The notes beneath the pieces are model-generated. The model saw only the letters and a program-made list of their open reading frames with translations, made no database searches and had not been told where the DNA came from. A stretch of DNA of 64,000 nucleotides. Origin: JAWLHU01 sp049325315. Lineage in GTDB: Bacteria > Bacillota > Sulfobacillia > Symbiobacteriales > Symbiobacteriaceae. Where the stretch lies: contig JBMONB010000099.1 of NCBI GenBank assembly GCA_049325315.1, positions 19,836-83,835 on the forward strand, in the 5' to 3' direction. The translations under genes were made by a program, and so were the position numbers. Of the stretch, positions 1-9,038 are shown in pieces (within the stretch, counting starts at the first letter, position 1; every line of letters begins with the position of its first letter).

Positions 1-1
1 G

Positions 2-2098
2 ATCGAGGGGCTCTACCACGGGCTGAAGGGGCTGTCGCAGGCCCGCCACCTGCTGATCATGAATGGCAGCGACCACATGGATCCGGCCTACTTTTTGCCC
101 GACGTGCTCCGTGCCGCCAACGGCCCCGAAAGACCCTACGAGGTGAAGATCAGCAACCTTGACGCCTACGTTCAGGGCCTGCGTGACTCCCTCCCCCTGG
201 CTGAACTCCCCCGGCTGACAGGCGAGCTCCGGTCGACCAACTTTGCCCCGGGCATGAATAACCCCACGGTCCTCTCCGGAGTGCTCTCGACCCGGATCTA
301 CCTCAAGCAGTGGAACGAGCGGGTGGAGACGCTCCTGGAGCGCTGGGCCGAGCCCTTTGGCATCTTCGCCCGAATGGGCGCCGGCTGGCCCTATCCGGCC
401 CGCCTGATGCAGACCGCCTGGAAGTACCTGCTGCAGAACCAGCCCCACGACTCGATCTGCGGATGCAGCGTCGACGCCGTCCACCGCCAGATGCTGACTC
501 GGTTCGCGGAGGCATCGGAGATCGGCGAGACCCTGCTGAGCGAGTCGCTCTACCGCCTGGCCCAGCAAATCAACACCCGTGCCGTTCCGGGCAAGGGGAT
601 TCCCCTGGTGCTCTTCAACCCGAACCAGGCCCCGGCAGACGAGGTGGTAACGGCCCAGGTCCTCTTCCCCACCAGCACCGAGGTGCGCGGGGTGGTGGTG
701 ACCGGCCCCGACGGCGCCGAGGTAGATGCGGTACTGGAGACGGTGGAGCCGCTCCAGATCACGCCCAACCTGCTGAACCTCTGGCCGCCGTTCAACCGGC
801 AGAGCGGTCAGGGGGCTCGGGTTCGCTTCCTGGCCCGGAACATTCCGGCCCATGGCTACGCCGTCTACCGGGTGGAGGCCCGGGACCTGCCCGACCGCAC
901 CCGAAGAAGCCTGCATGCCCATGCGGAGTCCCCGGTTCTGGAAAATGGCTATCTCCGGGCCGAGATCCGCCCCGACGGCCGGATCGACCTGACCGACTTA
1001 CAGACCGGCGCCCGCTACGAGGGCCTCCTGGCGTATGAAGACGGTGGCGACAAGGGGGATGAGTACAGCTACTCGGAGCCCCGGGTTGACCGGATCTACA
1101 CCACCGCAGGGGCTCCGGCCTCGATCAGCCTTCTGGAACGCTCCCCCCTGGGCACCGCCTACCAGGTCGAATGGGAGTGGCGCCTGCCCGCCGGGCTCGA
1201 CCGGACCGGCGACCAGCGCGCCGAGGAGATGCTCGCCTGCCGGATGCGGTCCGTTCTGCGGCTGTCTGCCGACTCCCGCCGGCTCGAGGTGGAGACCACC
1301 TTTGAGAACCGGGTCAAGGACCACCGGCTCCGGGTCCTGGTGCCAACCGGGATCACGACCGGTCAGTTTGAGACCGAGGTGCAGTTCGGGGTGCTCCGCC
1401 GCCAGATTCCGACAGAGCAGCCCGACCGGGAGGCCTGGATTGAAGACGAGCCCGTTACCTTCCCGCAGAAGCGGTTTACCGATGTGACCGACGGCCGCAG
1501 TGGCTTGGCGCTGCTCAACCAGGGGCTGCCCGAGGTGCAGGCGCTCAGGGGAGAGCGGGGGCTGGTGCTGGCGATGACACTGCTGCGGGCAGTGGGGCGG
1601 CTCTCTCGGGAGAAGATGGAGACCCGGCACGCCGAGAACGGCCAGTGGGTTGAAACCCCCGAAGCGCAGTGCCTGGGGTCCCACACCTTCCGCTTCGGGC
1701 TCATGCCCCACGCCGGCGGCTGGGAAGCGGGGGGTGTGCTGCTCGAGGCGGCCAGGTTCACCGCCCCTCTGCGCGCCTGCCAGACCGATGACCATGAGGG
1801 CCCGCTCTCGCCGGTCCACAGCTTCCTCTCCGTCTCCGATCCCCGGGTGATCATCAGCGCAGTCAAACAGGCCGAGGAGTCCGATTCCATCATCGTGCGC
1901 CTCTACAACCCGACCAGCGGCTCTCTCCCCGTCCGGGTCGGCTGCGCCTGGCCAATCGGGAACGCCTGGCGCGTCGATCTCAAGGAGGAGCGTCAGGAAC
2001 CCCTGCCTATCGGCCCCGATGGCTGTGTCAGCCTTCTGCTCCCCGCCGCCCGGATTCTCAGCCTCGAGTTTACCTCCGGGGAGGATCGCACATGCTGA
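2..2098 (+). CDS. Alpha-mannosidase, glycoside hydrolase family 38 (5' end outside window)
   Basis: The C-terminal ~698 residues of a GH38 alpha-mannosidase, which hydrolyses alpha-mannosides (possibly mannosylglycerate, as in MngB-type members). The reading frame is already open at base 2, so the gene is cut by the window edge and the catalytic Asp nucleophile region is missing. Visible GH38 marks are NGSDHMDP near the start and QPHDSICGCSVDAVH about 140 residues in; the His of PHDS corresponds to the family's zinc-binding His. The rest fits the GH38 middle and C-terminal beta domains. Its stop overlaps the start of the downstream sugar symporter (ATGCTGA), so the two are translationally coupled. 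Substrate is inferred only from family and neighbours. Confidence 0.88.
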   Translation: MEGLYHGLKGLSQARHLLIMNGSDHMDPAYFLPDVLRAANGPERPYEVKISNLDAYVQGLRDSLPLAELPRLTGELRSTNFAPGMNNPTVLSGVLSTRIYLKQWNERVETLLERWAEPFGIFARMGAGWPYPARLMQTAWKYLLQNQPHDSICGCSVDAVHRQMLTRFAEASEIGETLLSESLYRLAQQINTRAVPGKGIPLVLFNPNQAPADEVVTAQVLFPTSTEVRGVVVTGPDGAEVDAVLETVEPLQITPNLLNLWPPFNRQSGQGARVRFLARNIPAHGYAVYRVEARDLPDRTRRSLHAHAESPVLENGYLRAEIRPDGRIDLTDLQTGARYEGLLAYEDGGDKGDEYSYSEPRVDRIYTTAGAPASISLLERSPLGTAYQVEWEWRLPAGLDRTGDQRAEEMLACRMRSVLRLSADSRRLEVETTFENRVKDHRLRVLVPTGITTGQFETEVQFGVLRRQIPTEQPDREAWIEDEPVTFPQKRFTDVTDGRSGLALLNQGLPEVQALRGERGLVLAMTLLRAVGRLSREKMETRHAENGQWVETPEAQCLGSHTFRFGLMPHAGGWEAGGVLLEAARFTAPLRACQTDDHEGPLSPVHSFLSVSDPRVIISAVKQAEESDSIIVRLYNPTSGSLPVRVGCAWPIGNAWRVDLKEERQEPLPIGPDGCVSLLLPAARILSLEFTSGEDRTC

Positions 2099-3384
2099 AC
2101 AGGCCCTGGCGCTTTGCACTGGCGGAACTCACGCTAGGCTTCCCCATGAACGCTGTGCTGGCCTATCTCCTCTTCTACTACACAGACCACCTGGGGCTGG
2201 CCGTCTCCATGGCCGCCATCGCCCGCAGCATTAACGCCATCTGGGACGGGGTCAACGACCCGATCTTCGGCCATCTCTCCGACCGGACCCGCACCCGCTG
2301 GGGACGCCGGCGGCCCTGGCTCTTCATCGCCCTGCCCGCCTACGTCGTGGTGACTGCCCTGGCCTGGATCGCCCCCGTGGGCGCCAGCGGCATGGCGCTC
2401 TTCTGGATCTTCCTGGCCACCATGCTCATTTACGAGACGATCCAGACCATCTGCTGGGTCAATTACAACTCACTCTTTCCGCAGCTCTTCCCGGAGCAAG
2501 AGGCCCGGCTGAGGACCAACGCCCTACGCAAGGCGTTCGGCCTCCTCTCCCTCCTGGGCGGTGTCGCCCTGGCGCCCCTGCTCTTCAAGCGGCTGGGCTA
2601 TCCGGGCATGGGGCTGGTCATGTCGGGGATCGCCCTGGTCGCCCTGATCCCCTTTCTTTCCGGCCTGCGGGAGCCCCAGGCGCCGCCGGCCCATGGCAGT
2701 TCGATCCTGGGCGACCTGCGCAAAGCGCTCTCCAACCCGACCTACCGGACCTTCCTCTGGGTCTATGCCTTCATTAATATCGCCTCGATGATCTTCACCG
2801 CGGGCATGCCCTTCTTTGCGAAATACAGCCTCGGGCTCGATGAGACCGGCACCTCCATGCTCTACGGCACGATCTTTCTGGTAGCCCTGCCCTCCACCGC
2901 CTTCTGGGCCTGGCTGGGCCGGCGGATGGGCGGCCCGAAGGCCTGGGCGCTTTCGATTCTCGTCTACACCCTCTCCTGCCTGCCTGGCGCCGTGGTACGG
3001 GGCCTGGGCCCCGGCCTGGTAGGCGCCCTCTTCTCCGGCTTCGGCCTCGCCGGGGTGATGGTGCTGCAAGATGTGGTGCTCTCCGCCATTATCGACGAAG
3101 ACGCGGAGCGGACCGGCGAGAAGCGGGAGGGCGTCTTCTTCGGGATCCTCTCTGTCTTCGGGCGGCTCTCAGGGGTGCTGCAGGCCGGCGCCTTTGCACT
3201 GCTCACCCCACTCTTCGGCTACGTGAGCGGCCAGAACCCGGGGAGTAACCCGGAGTTGGCCTTTCGGTTCCTCATGGTGGGCATCGCCGGCAGCGTGATG
3301 TTCCTGGGCTGGCTGGTGGCCCGCCGGCTTCGGGTGGGGGACGCTGTTCGGCCCGTCGCTGCCGGAGCGTCCACAGCGAGCTAG
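2092..3384 (+). CDS. GPH-family sugar:cation symporter (MFS)
   Basis: A 430-residue inner-membrane transporter of the glycoside-pentoside-hexuronide:cation symporter family. About 12 hydrophobic segments are visible, and the loop SDRTRTRWGRRRPWLF after helix 2 is the family signature. The ATG lies inside the end of the mannosidase gene, giving an overlapping, coupled pair. The likely role is uptake of the mannoside or oligosaccharide that the mannosidase cleaves; this is inferred from context. A decayed FGGY kinase gene follows, so this was probably once a three-gene sugar-use operon. The C-terminus is a short Ala-rich tail. The start has no strong separate ribosome-binding site, as expected for a coupled gene. 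Confidence 0.9.
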   Translation: MLNRPWRFALAELTLGFPMNAVLAYLLFYYTDHLGLAVSMAAIARSINAIWDGVNDPIFGHLSDRTRTRWGRRRPWLFIALPAYVVVTALAWIAPVGASGMALFWIFLATMLIYETIQTICWVNYNSLFPQLFPEQEARLRTNALRKAFGLLSLLGGVALAPLLFKRLGYPGMGLVMSGIALVALIPFLSGLREPQAPPAHGSSILGDLRKALSNPTYRTFLWVYAFINIASMIFTAGMPFFAKYSLGLDETGTSMLYGTIFLVALPSTAFWAWLGRRMGGPKAWALSILVYTLSCLPGAVVRGLGPGLVGALFSGFGLAGVMVLQDVVLSAIIDEDAERTGEKREGVFFGILSVFGRLSGVLQAGAFALLTPLFGYVSGQNPGSNPELAFRFLMVGIAGSVMFLGWLVARRLRVGDAVRPVAAGASTAS

Positions 3385-3399
3385 TGCATAAACGGAAGA

Positions 3400-3760
3400 C
3401 CTGGAGGCAGAACGCCTCGTCTGGGAAACCGAAAGGGCGGATGGCCTCGCGACCTTCGTGAAGAGGTCGGTCTGGCGGACGCCCTGGAGAAGTTCCCGCG
3501 GGCCCAGTATCTTTGGCTGCTTCCCCGATGCCGTGGTGCCTGGCTATTCGATGGTCGAGGGCGGGCAAACCTCGACCGGTTCTGTGGTGGCCGCTGCTGT
3601 CGGGGTCGGTATCTGCCCAGATTTCCACCAGGCGGCGGCCCATATGGTTCGCATCCCAACGCATCGAGCCGGATCCGGAGCGGCATGAAGCCTATCAGCC
3701 TTTGGTCGATGCCTGTATCGAGGCGTACCCTGCAACGGGTGCGCCTCGTTCGCTACGAGG
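3400..3760 (+). pseudogene. FGGY-family carbohydrate kinase relic (frameshifted C-terminal fragment)
   Basis: This stretch has no intact gene but contains kinase-like peptide in shifting frames. One frame from about 3458 reads FGCFPDAVVPGYSMVEGGQ followed by TSTGSVV, which matches the conserved EGGQTSTGS region of FGGY sugar kinases, and continues to DFHQAAAHMVRI. Near 3655 the homology moves to another frame, reading RIEPDPERHEAYQPLVDA, a typical FGGY C-terminal stretch. An upstream piece (about 3450-3520) in a third frame reads LADALEKFPRAQYLW, which could be an earlier part of the same protein. The fragment follows the mannosidase-symporter pair, so it is probably the eroded kinase of that operon. 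Family recognition is from memory of the motif; the exact ends are uncertain. Confidence 0.6.
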
Positions 3761-3761
3761 G

Positions 3762-3977
3762 CTATCCTTTGGGCCCAATTCGATCGGAGGCGTGTCCAAT
3801 GGCGGTCCCCAGCGCAAGGACCAGAACGACCACGACCAGGAAGAACTTCCAACCGACATTCCACTGCAGGTCAGTGAAGGGTCTCCCACCGCGAAGGAGT
3901 TCGGTCAGGCTGTAGATGGCCGCCATGGCAAGCCATATGGCGGTGGTGATGAGAAGACCAAGCAGAGACTTGCGCAT
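3762..3977 (-). CDS. Small two-helix membrane protein at end of cta operon
   Basis: A 71-residue protein starting MRKSLLGLLITTAIWLAMAA, with two clear hydrophobic helices (about residues 5-22 and 43-60) separated by a polar loop (LLRGGRPFTDLQW). The ATG at 3977 has a good GGAGG site 5 bases upstream, which decides it over an upstream in-frame start. It lies 22 bases downstream of ctaA in the same direction, so it is probably the last gene of the oxidase-assembly operon. I do not recognise the family. A role in oxidase assembly or as a small accessory subunit is only suggested by position. Confidence 0.6.
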   Translation of the reverse strand: MRKSLLGLLITTAIWLAMAAIYSLTELLRGGRPFTDLQWNVGWKFFLVVVVLVLALGTAIGHASDRIGPKG

Positions 3978-3999
3978 CGGTTCCTCCTTCTCCCCGGCC

Positions 4000-4926
4000 T
4001 TAGCCGGGGGCTGACTGCCCGACAGTCCTGCGACCATACGTATAGCCCGGTGTGACCTCCAGGCAGAGGTAGCTGAGCGTCCCCCAGAAGAGGGCGATGA
4101 TCAGCGTGTGCCCCATCTGGGTGATCACGTTGAAGTAGCCCAGGGCGATTACCGCCCCGCTGGCTGCCTGCATCAGCACCAGCATGAGAGCCAGACCCGC
4201 CGCCTGCTGCAGGTCCGGCCTGTCCCGCAGGTAGCGCTGGGCCAGCAGGGTCAGCCGGAGTGCCATCACCACCACCAGGGCCGCCCCTACCCGGTGGGCA
4301 AAGTTCACCCCCGTCAGCCCGTTCAGGCTGGGCACCAGCTGGCCGTTGCAGAGGGGCCAGCCCAGGCAGGCCAGGCCGGCCCGCAGGTGGCGGACATAGG
4401 CCCCCAGGTAGACGACGGCGTAGACGAAGAGCGCCATCTGCCACACCCAGCGCCGGACCAGCGGCGCCACGGGCGCGGCCGGCCACCGCTCCGCCTCGGG
4501 CTGCCGGGAGAGGAGCACCGCCACCAGCAGGACCGCCGAAAAGCAGAGCAGGGAGATGCCGAAGTGAAGCGCCAGCACCGCCTTGGGCTGGGGCCAGATC
4601 ACCGCCATTGCCCCCAGGGCGCCCTGAAAGCTCACCAGGCCCGCCCCCGCAGCAGAGAGCCCGCGCAGCAGCGGCGACCGGCTGGCCCGCCAGACCCAGA
4701 CCGCCAGGACCAGGGTCGCCAGCCCGGCCAGGCCCGAGACCGCCCGGTGGCTGAACTCGATGATCGCCTCATAGTCCCAGTCGGGCATCCAGGTACCCTT
4801 GCAGAGGGGCCACGAAGCGCCGCAGCCGTCGGCCGACCCGGTATTGGTGACCAGGGCGCCCATCTGCAAGACCAGGTACATGAGGGCTGCATTCCATATC
4901 GCCATTCGCTTCAACCCACGATTCAC
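4000..4926 (-). CDS. ctaA: Heme A synthase, CtaA/COX15 family
   Basis: A 308-residue membrane protein that oxidises the C8 methyl of heme O to the formyl of heme A, used by aa3/caa3 oxidases. It has about eight transmembrane helices in two four-helix halves. Conserved marks include GALVTNTGSADGCGASWPLC near the N-terminus (the loop with the Cys pair), EFSHRAVSG (heme-ligand His with Arg) and FAHRVGAAL in the second half. Start is GTG at 4926 with GGAGGG upstream. It sits at the 3' side of the caa3 operon, and heme O synthase (ctaB) is divergently encoded at 10258, so the heme A pathway is complete within this locus. Confidence 0.92.
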   Translation of the reverse strand: MNRGLKRMAIWNAALMYLVLQMGALVTNTGSADGCGASWPLCKGTWMPDWDYEAIIEFSHRAVSGLAGLATLVLAVWVWRASRSPLLRGLSAAGAGLVSFQGALGAMAVIWPQPKAVLALHFGISLLCFSAVLLVAVLLSRQPEAERWPAAPVAPLVRRWVWQMALFVYAVVYLGAYVRHLRAGLACLGWPLCNGQLVPSLNGLTGVNFAHRVGAALVVVMALRLTLLAQRYLRDRPDLQQAAGLALMLVLMQAASGAVIALGYFNVITQMGHTLIIALFWGTLSYLCLEVTPGYTYGRRTVGQSAPG

Positions 4927-4943
4927 GCGCTGCCGCCCTCCGT

Positions 4944-5318
4944 TCAGACCCGGTTGTCAGGGCGGCCGCTCAAGACCGTCCGCAGGGCGATCCACTGCCC
5001 CTTCATGTTCCGGTAAAAAAGAATGTGCCAGATTACAATAAAGGCCACCCACAGGTAGACATGGGTGATAAAGGCCAGATCAAAAAAGAGTTCCACCAGG
5101 ACAATGCCGACACCGATCAAGATACCCTCCACGGCGTAGGCGTAGGTGAAGCCACCCCAGTCGGCCTTGTCCGGCTCAAACTGCAGGCCGCAGTTGCTGC
5201 ACCGATCGTTGATTGTGCCCTCCTGTTTCCAGATCCGCCCCTTCCGGCATTCCGGGCAGCGGTTCCGCCAGCCATCCCACAGGGCTCGCCACCAGTTTCT
5301 GCGGGCTCGCTCCTCCAT
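4944..5318 (-). CDS. DUF983 zinc-ribbon membrane protein
   Basis: A 124-residue protein of the DUF983 family. Residues 19-48 form a zinc ribbon with two CxxC knuckles (CPEC and CSNC). Two adjacent transmembrane helices follow (about 60-80 and 84-105) and the tail is short and basic. ATG at 5318 is preceded by GGAGGTGAGG. DUF983 genes commonly lie in cytochrome oxidase assembly clusters, as here between ctaG and ctaA, which suggests a role in oxidase or heme assembly; the biochemical function of the family is not known to me. Spacing of 15-17 bases to each neighbour supports co-transcription. Confidence 0.85.
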   Translation of the reverse strand: MEERARRNWWRALWDGWRNRCPECRKGRIWKQEGTINDRCSNCGLQFEPDKADWGGFTYAYAVEGILIGVGIVLVELFFDLAFITHVYLWVAFIVIWHILFYRNMKGQWIALRTVLSGRPDNRV

Positions 5319-5333
5319 GGTACCTCACCTCCG

Positions 5334-6191
5334 CTATTGATCCAGGATCCTGCCACTCTCCGGCACTGGCTTCTGCGTCGCGGGTTTCGACAGATCCGGG
5401 GTACCCTCCCGGGAGGCCCACCGGAAGAACATGACCGTCCAGACAGCCACCGCGATCAGCATCGGGAGGATATTCATAACCACCCCGGCAATCTGCTGGT
5501 CGGTTAGCGGGTCGATCACCGCCCAGACCCGCGGCGCCTCTTCGTAGAACCGGTAGATCGGCTCATCGGCAAAGGTGATCAGGGCGAACGCCCCCAACTG
5601 GGTCACCCCGACAACGAAGATGTAGAGCATCTGGATTCCCTCATGCAGCGGCGGTAGCTCCGGCAGCGGGCTCGCGATGGGCCACCACATGAGAACTGCC
5701 GTCGCGAAGAGGACCGCATGCTGGAACATGTGAAAGGTATGGGACTTCAGCACCGCCTCGTAGGCAACCGGCATGTGCCAGACCGAGTAGATCACGTTAA
5801 AGATCAGGAGGGCGGGCACCGCCCGGGTCAGCAGCCGCATCGCCTGCATGAGGGGGCGAATGGTGGTGAGCGGGCGAATCGCCCAGTCTGGCGTTCCGGC
5901 CATGAGCAGGGGCGGCACCACCATGGTCAGCAGCGTGTGCTGGAGCATGTGGGCGCTGAACAGGTACCGCTCCGAGAGAATGTGCAGCGGTGTGCCCTCC
6001 GAGAGGTAGACGCACCAGAGTCCTAGCGAAAACCAAAGCTTGCGCGCGACCGGGACCGGGGCGCCCCAGCCGAAGCTGGAGCGCCAGGGGCCCACGGCCA
6101 GCAGGTAGGCCGCCTGCAGCAGCAGCAGCCAGGCGAAAACGCCCGGGTGCCACAGGTCGGCAAAGGCATGGAGCTGAAGTTGATCGGGCAC
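5334..6191 (-). CDS. ctaG: Cytochrome c oxidase assembly factor CtaG (caa3 type)
   Basis: A 285-residue polytopic membrane protein of the caa3_CtaG family (Bacillus CtaG type, unrelated to the Cox11-type protein of proteobacteria). About seven hydrophobic helices are visible, with the conserved stretch SERYLFSAHMLQHTLLTMVV in the first half and FHMFQHAVLFATAVLMWW later; the paired His residues are typical and may bind copper. Start GTG at 6191 has a GGAGG site 8 bases upstream. It follows the four structural oxidase genes ctaC-D-E-F, as in Bacillus-type operons, and is needed there for an active caa3 enzyme. Confidence 0.9.
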   Translation of the reverse strand: MPDQLQLHAFADLWHPGVFAWLLLLQAAYLLAVGPWRSSFGWGAPVPVARKLWFSLGLWCVYLSEGTPLHILSERYLFSAHMLQHTLLTMVVPPLLMAGTPDWAIRPLTTIRPLMQAMRLLTRAVPALLIFNVIYSVWHMPVAYEAVLKSHTFHMFQHAVLFATAVLMWWPIASPLPELPPLHEGIQMLYIFVVGVTQLGAFALITFADEPIYRFYEEAPRVWAVIDPLTDQQIAGVVMNILPMLIAVAVWTVMFFRWASREGTPDLSKPATQKPVPESGRILDQ

Positions 6192-6215
6192 GGATCCTGC
6201 CTCCGCTTCTCTCCG

Positions 6216-6521
6216 TTATGCTTGGAGCACTGCGATCAGGGCGATGGTCATCCAGACCGCATTGAACACGCCGATGCCGAAGGTCCAGCCCAGCAGGCGG
6301 TGATCAAAGCGGAGGTGCATGAAGATCCCCGCCACGGCGAGAAACTTGGCCACCGACAGGACCGCCAGGACGCTCAGCACCAGCCCACGCATCCCGGTAA
6401 TGAAGACGACGCCCCACTCGACCAGGGTGATCAGCAGAAGGATCCCCGCCAGGGTCATCAGCCCGGCTCGAGAGGGGCCGGGGTGCACGTGTCCTTTCGC
6501 GCTATGGTCAGCGTGAGCCAT
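6216..6521 (-). CDS. ctaF: Cytochrome c oxidase subunit IV (CtaF)
   Basis: A 101-residue subunit of the bacterial COX IV (CtaF/CoxD) family with three transmembrane helices (about residues 20-38, 44-66 and 76-98) after a His-rich hydrophilic start (MAHADHSAKGHVHPG). The central FLAVAGIFMHLRFD is the conserved family core. ATG at 6521 is preceded by AAGGGGGTGG, which excludes the longer open frame upstream. It begins 13 bases after subunit III ends, within the ctaCDEF operon. Confidence 0.88.
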   Translation of the reverse strand: MAHADHSAKGHVHPGPSRAGLMTLAGILLLITLVEWGVVFITGMRGLVLSVLAVLSVAKFLAVAGIFMHLRFDHRLLGWTFGIGVFNAVWMTIALIAVLQA

Positions 6522-6534
6522 GGTTTCCACCCCC

Positions 6535-7139
<605 letters not shown>

Positions 7140-7140
<1 letters not shown>

Positions 7141-9014
7141 TAGTGTTCCCCTCCCGGTTGAATAATCGTGCCGCCTTCCCCTTCCAGTATCCAGCCGAGA
7201 ACAGCGACCACGGTCAGCAGCACGCCAAGGACCAGGACAGCCAGAATGTCGTACATGATTCCAGCTGCCAGAATGAAGTTGCCCAGGCCGACCAGGAAGG
7301 GCATGTAGGACGGGCCGGGCAGGTGAATGCCGTGCGGCTCCGGGGTCGTTGGCTTGTACTTCGGCTCGCCCCGCTTCTCGCTGCCCGGCGGCGGGTTCTT
7401 CTTGTACCACCAGTCGTCCAGATTGGTCACGGTAGGAATCTCCCGGAAGTTGTACTCCGGCGGCGGTGAGGGAATCGACCACTCCAGCGTGCGCGCATCC
7501 CACGGGTCGGCCGGGGCGTTCATCGGCTTCCGGTTGGTCACCCAGGCGTTGTAGAGGAAGAGCAGCAGCCCCAGCGTCAGGATAAAGACGCCGATCGTCG
7601 CCCAGAGATTGTAGGTGTTCCAACCCATGTCAGCGGCGTAGGTCCACTGGCGGCGGGGCATGCCCATGACTCCCAGGAAGTGGAGCGGGAAGGCGAACAG
7701 GTTGAAGCCGATAAAGAAGACCCAGAAGTTCCACTTGCCGATCCGCTCGTCCAGCATGCGCCCGAACATCTTCGGCCACCAGTAATAGGCGCCCGCGAAG
7801 ATCGCGGTAAGGGTGCCGCCGACCAGCACGTAGTGAATGTGGGCCACCACAAAGTAGGTGTCGGTCTGCTGCAGGTCGGAGGGCGCCAGGGAGTGCATGA
7901 AGCCGCTCAGCCCTCCCACAGTGAAGGTGGCCAGAAATGCAAGGGCGTAGTGCATGGCCGTTGTAAAGTGGAGCCTGCCGCCCCACAGCGTGGCCAGCCA
8001 GTTGAAGATCTTGACGCCGGTGGGCACCGAGATCGCAGCGGTAGCCAGCGCAAAGATGGTGTTCACCACCGGGCCCATGCCAACCGCAAACATATGATGC
8101 GCCCAGACGGTGAAGGCCATGAAGCCGATGAGGGCGCTGGAGAAGACGACGACCGAATAGCCGAAGAGCGGCTTGCGGGCGAAGACCGGCAGCACCTCGG
8201 AGATAATTCCGAAGGCGGGCAGGATCATGATGTAGACCTCGGGGTGGCCGAAGGTCCAGAAGACGTGCTGCCAGAGCACCACGTTGCCGCCCTGCATCGG
8301 ATCGAAGAAGAGACCCGCGAACTCCCGGTCAAAGAGCAGCATGATCAGCGCTACGGTAAAGGCCGGGAAGGCGAAGATCACCAGCACCGAGATGATGAAG
8401 GTGGTCCAGGTGAAGACGGGCATCCGCATCAGCGTCATGCCCGGCGCCCGCATGTTGAGCACCGTGGTGATGAAGTTGAACCCCGAGACGAGGGTGCCGG
8501 TGCCCAGGAGCAGCTGGCCCAGAATCCAGTAGTCGACGCCGCTGTGGGGCGTGTACTTGGTCAGCGTAAGGGGGGCGTAGGCGAACCAGCCCATGTTGGC
8601 CACATCGTTGGTGAACCAGCCGATGTTCATGAAGATGGCGCCGAAGAGGAAGGACCAGTAGCTGAAGGCGTTCAGCTTGGGAAAGGCCACATCCCGCGCC
8701 CCGAGCTGCAGGGGCAGGAAGAAGTTCATGAAGGCGGCCAGCAGCGGCATCACCCCCATGAAGATCACGGTGGTGGCGTGCATGGTGAAGAGGGCGTTGT
8801 AGACGTCGGGGTCAAAGAGGCGCAAGTTTGGGTACATCAGCTGCACACGCACCAGCAGCGCCTCCGTCCCGCCCACCAGGAAGAGGAAGAGCGCCGTCCA
8901 CCAATACATAATGCCGATCCGCTTGTGGTCCACGGTAATGATCCAGGACCAGAGACCGGTATGGGCCGCTTTCGGCCTTGGGAAGATGCCCAGCGTACGG
9001 GGTGTTGGAATCAC
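7140..9014 (-). CDS. ctaD: Cytochrome c oxidase subunit I (CtaD)
   Basis: A 624-residue catalytic subunit carrying heme a, heme a3 and CuB. Visible landmarks in order: FTMHATTVIFMGVMPL (low-spin heme His region), WTFGHPEVYIMILPAFG (CuB His and the cross-linked Tyr), WAHHMFAVGM (the CuB His pair) and YFVVAHIHYVLVGG (heme a3 and a His ligands). Beyond the usual 12-helix core there is a C-terminal extension with a hydrophilic, Pro-rich linker (about 515-560) and two more helices, as in other caa3-type subunit I proteins. GTG at 9014 has GGAGGG 8 bases upstream. The gene follows ctaC by 24 bases. Confidence 0.96.
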
Positions 9015-9038
9015 GGTAGGATCCCTCCAAATCGGGTG

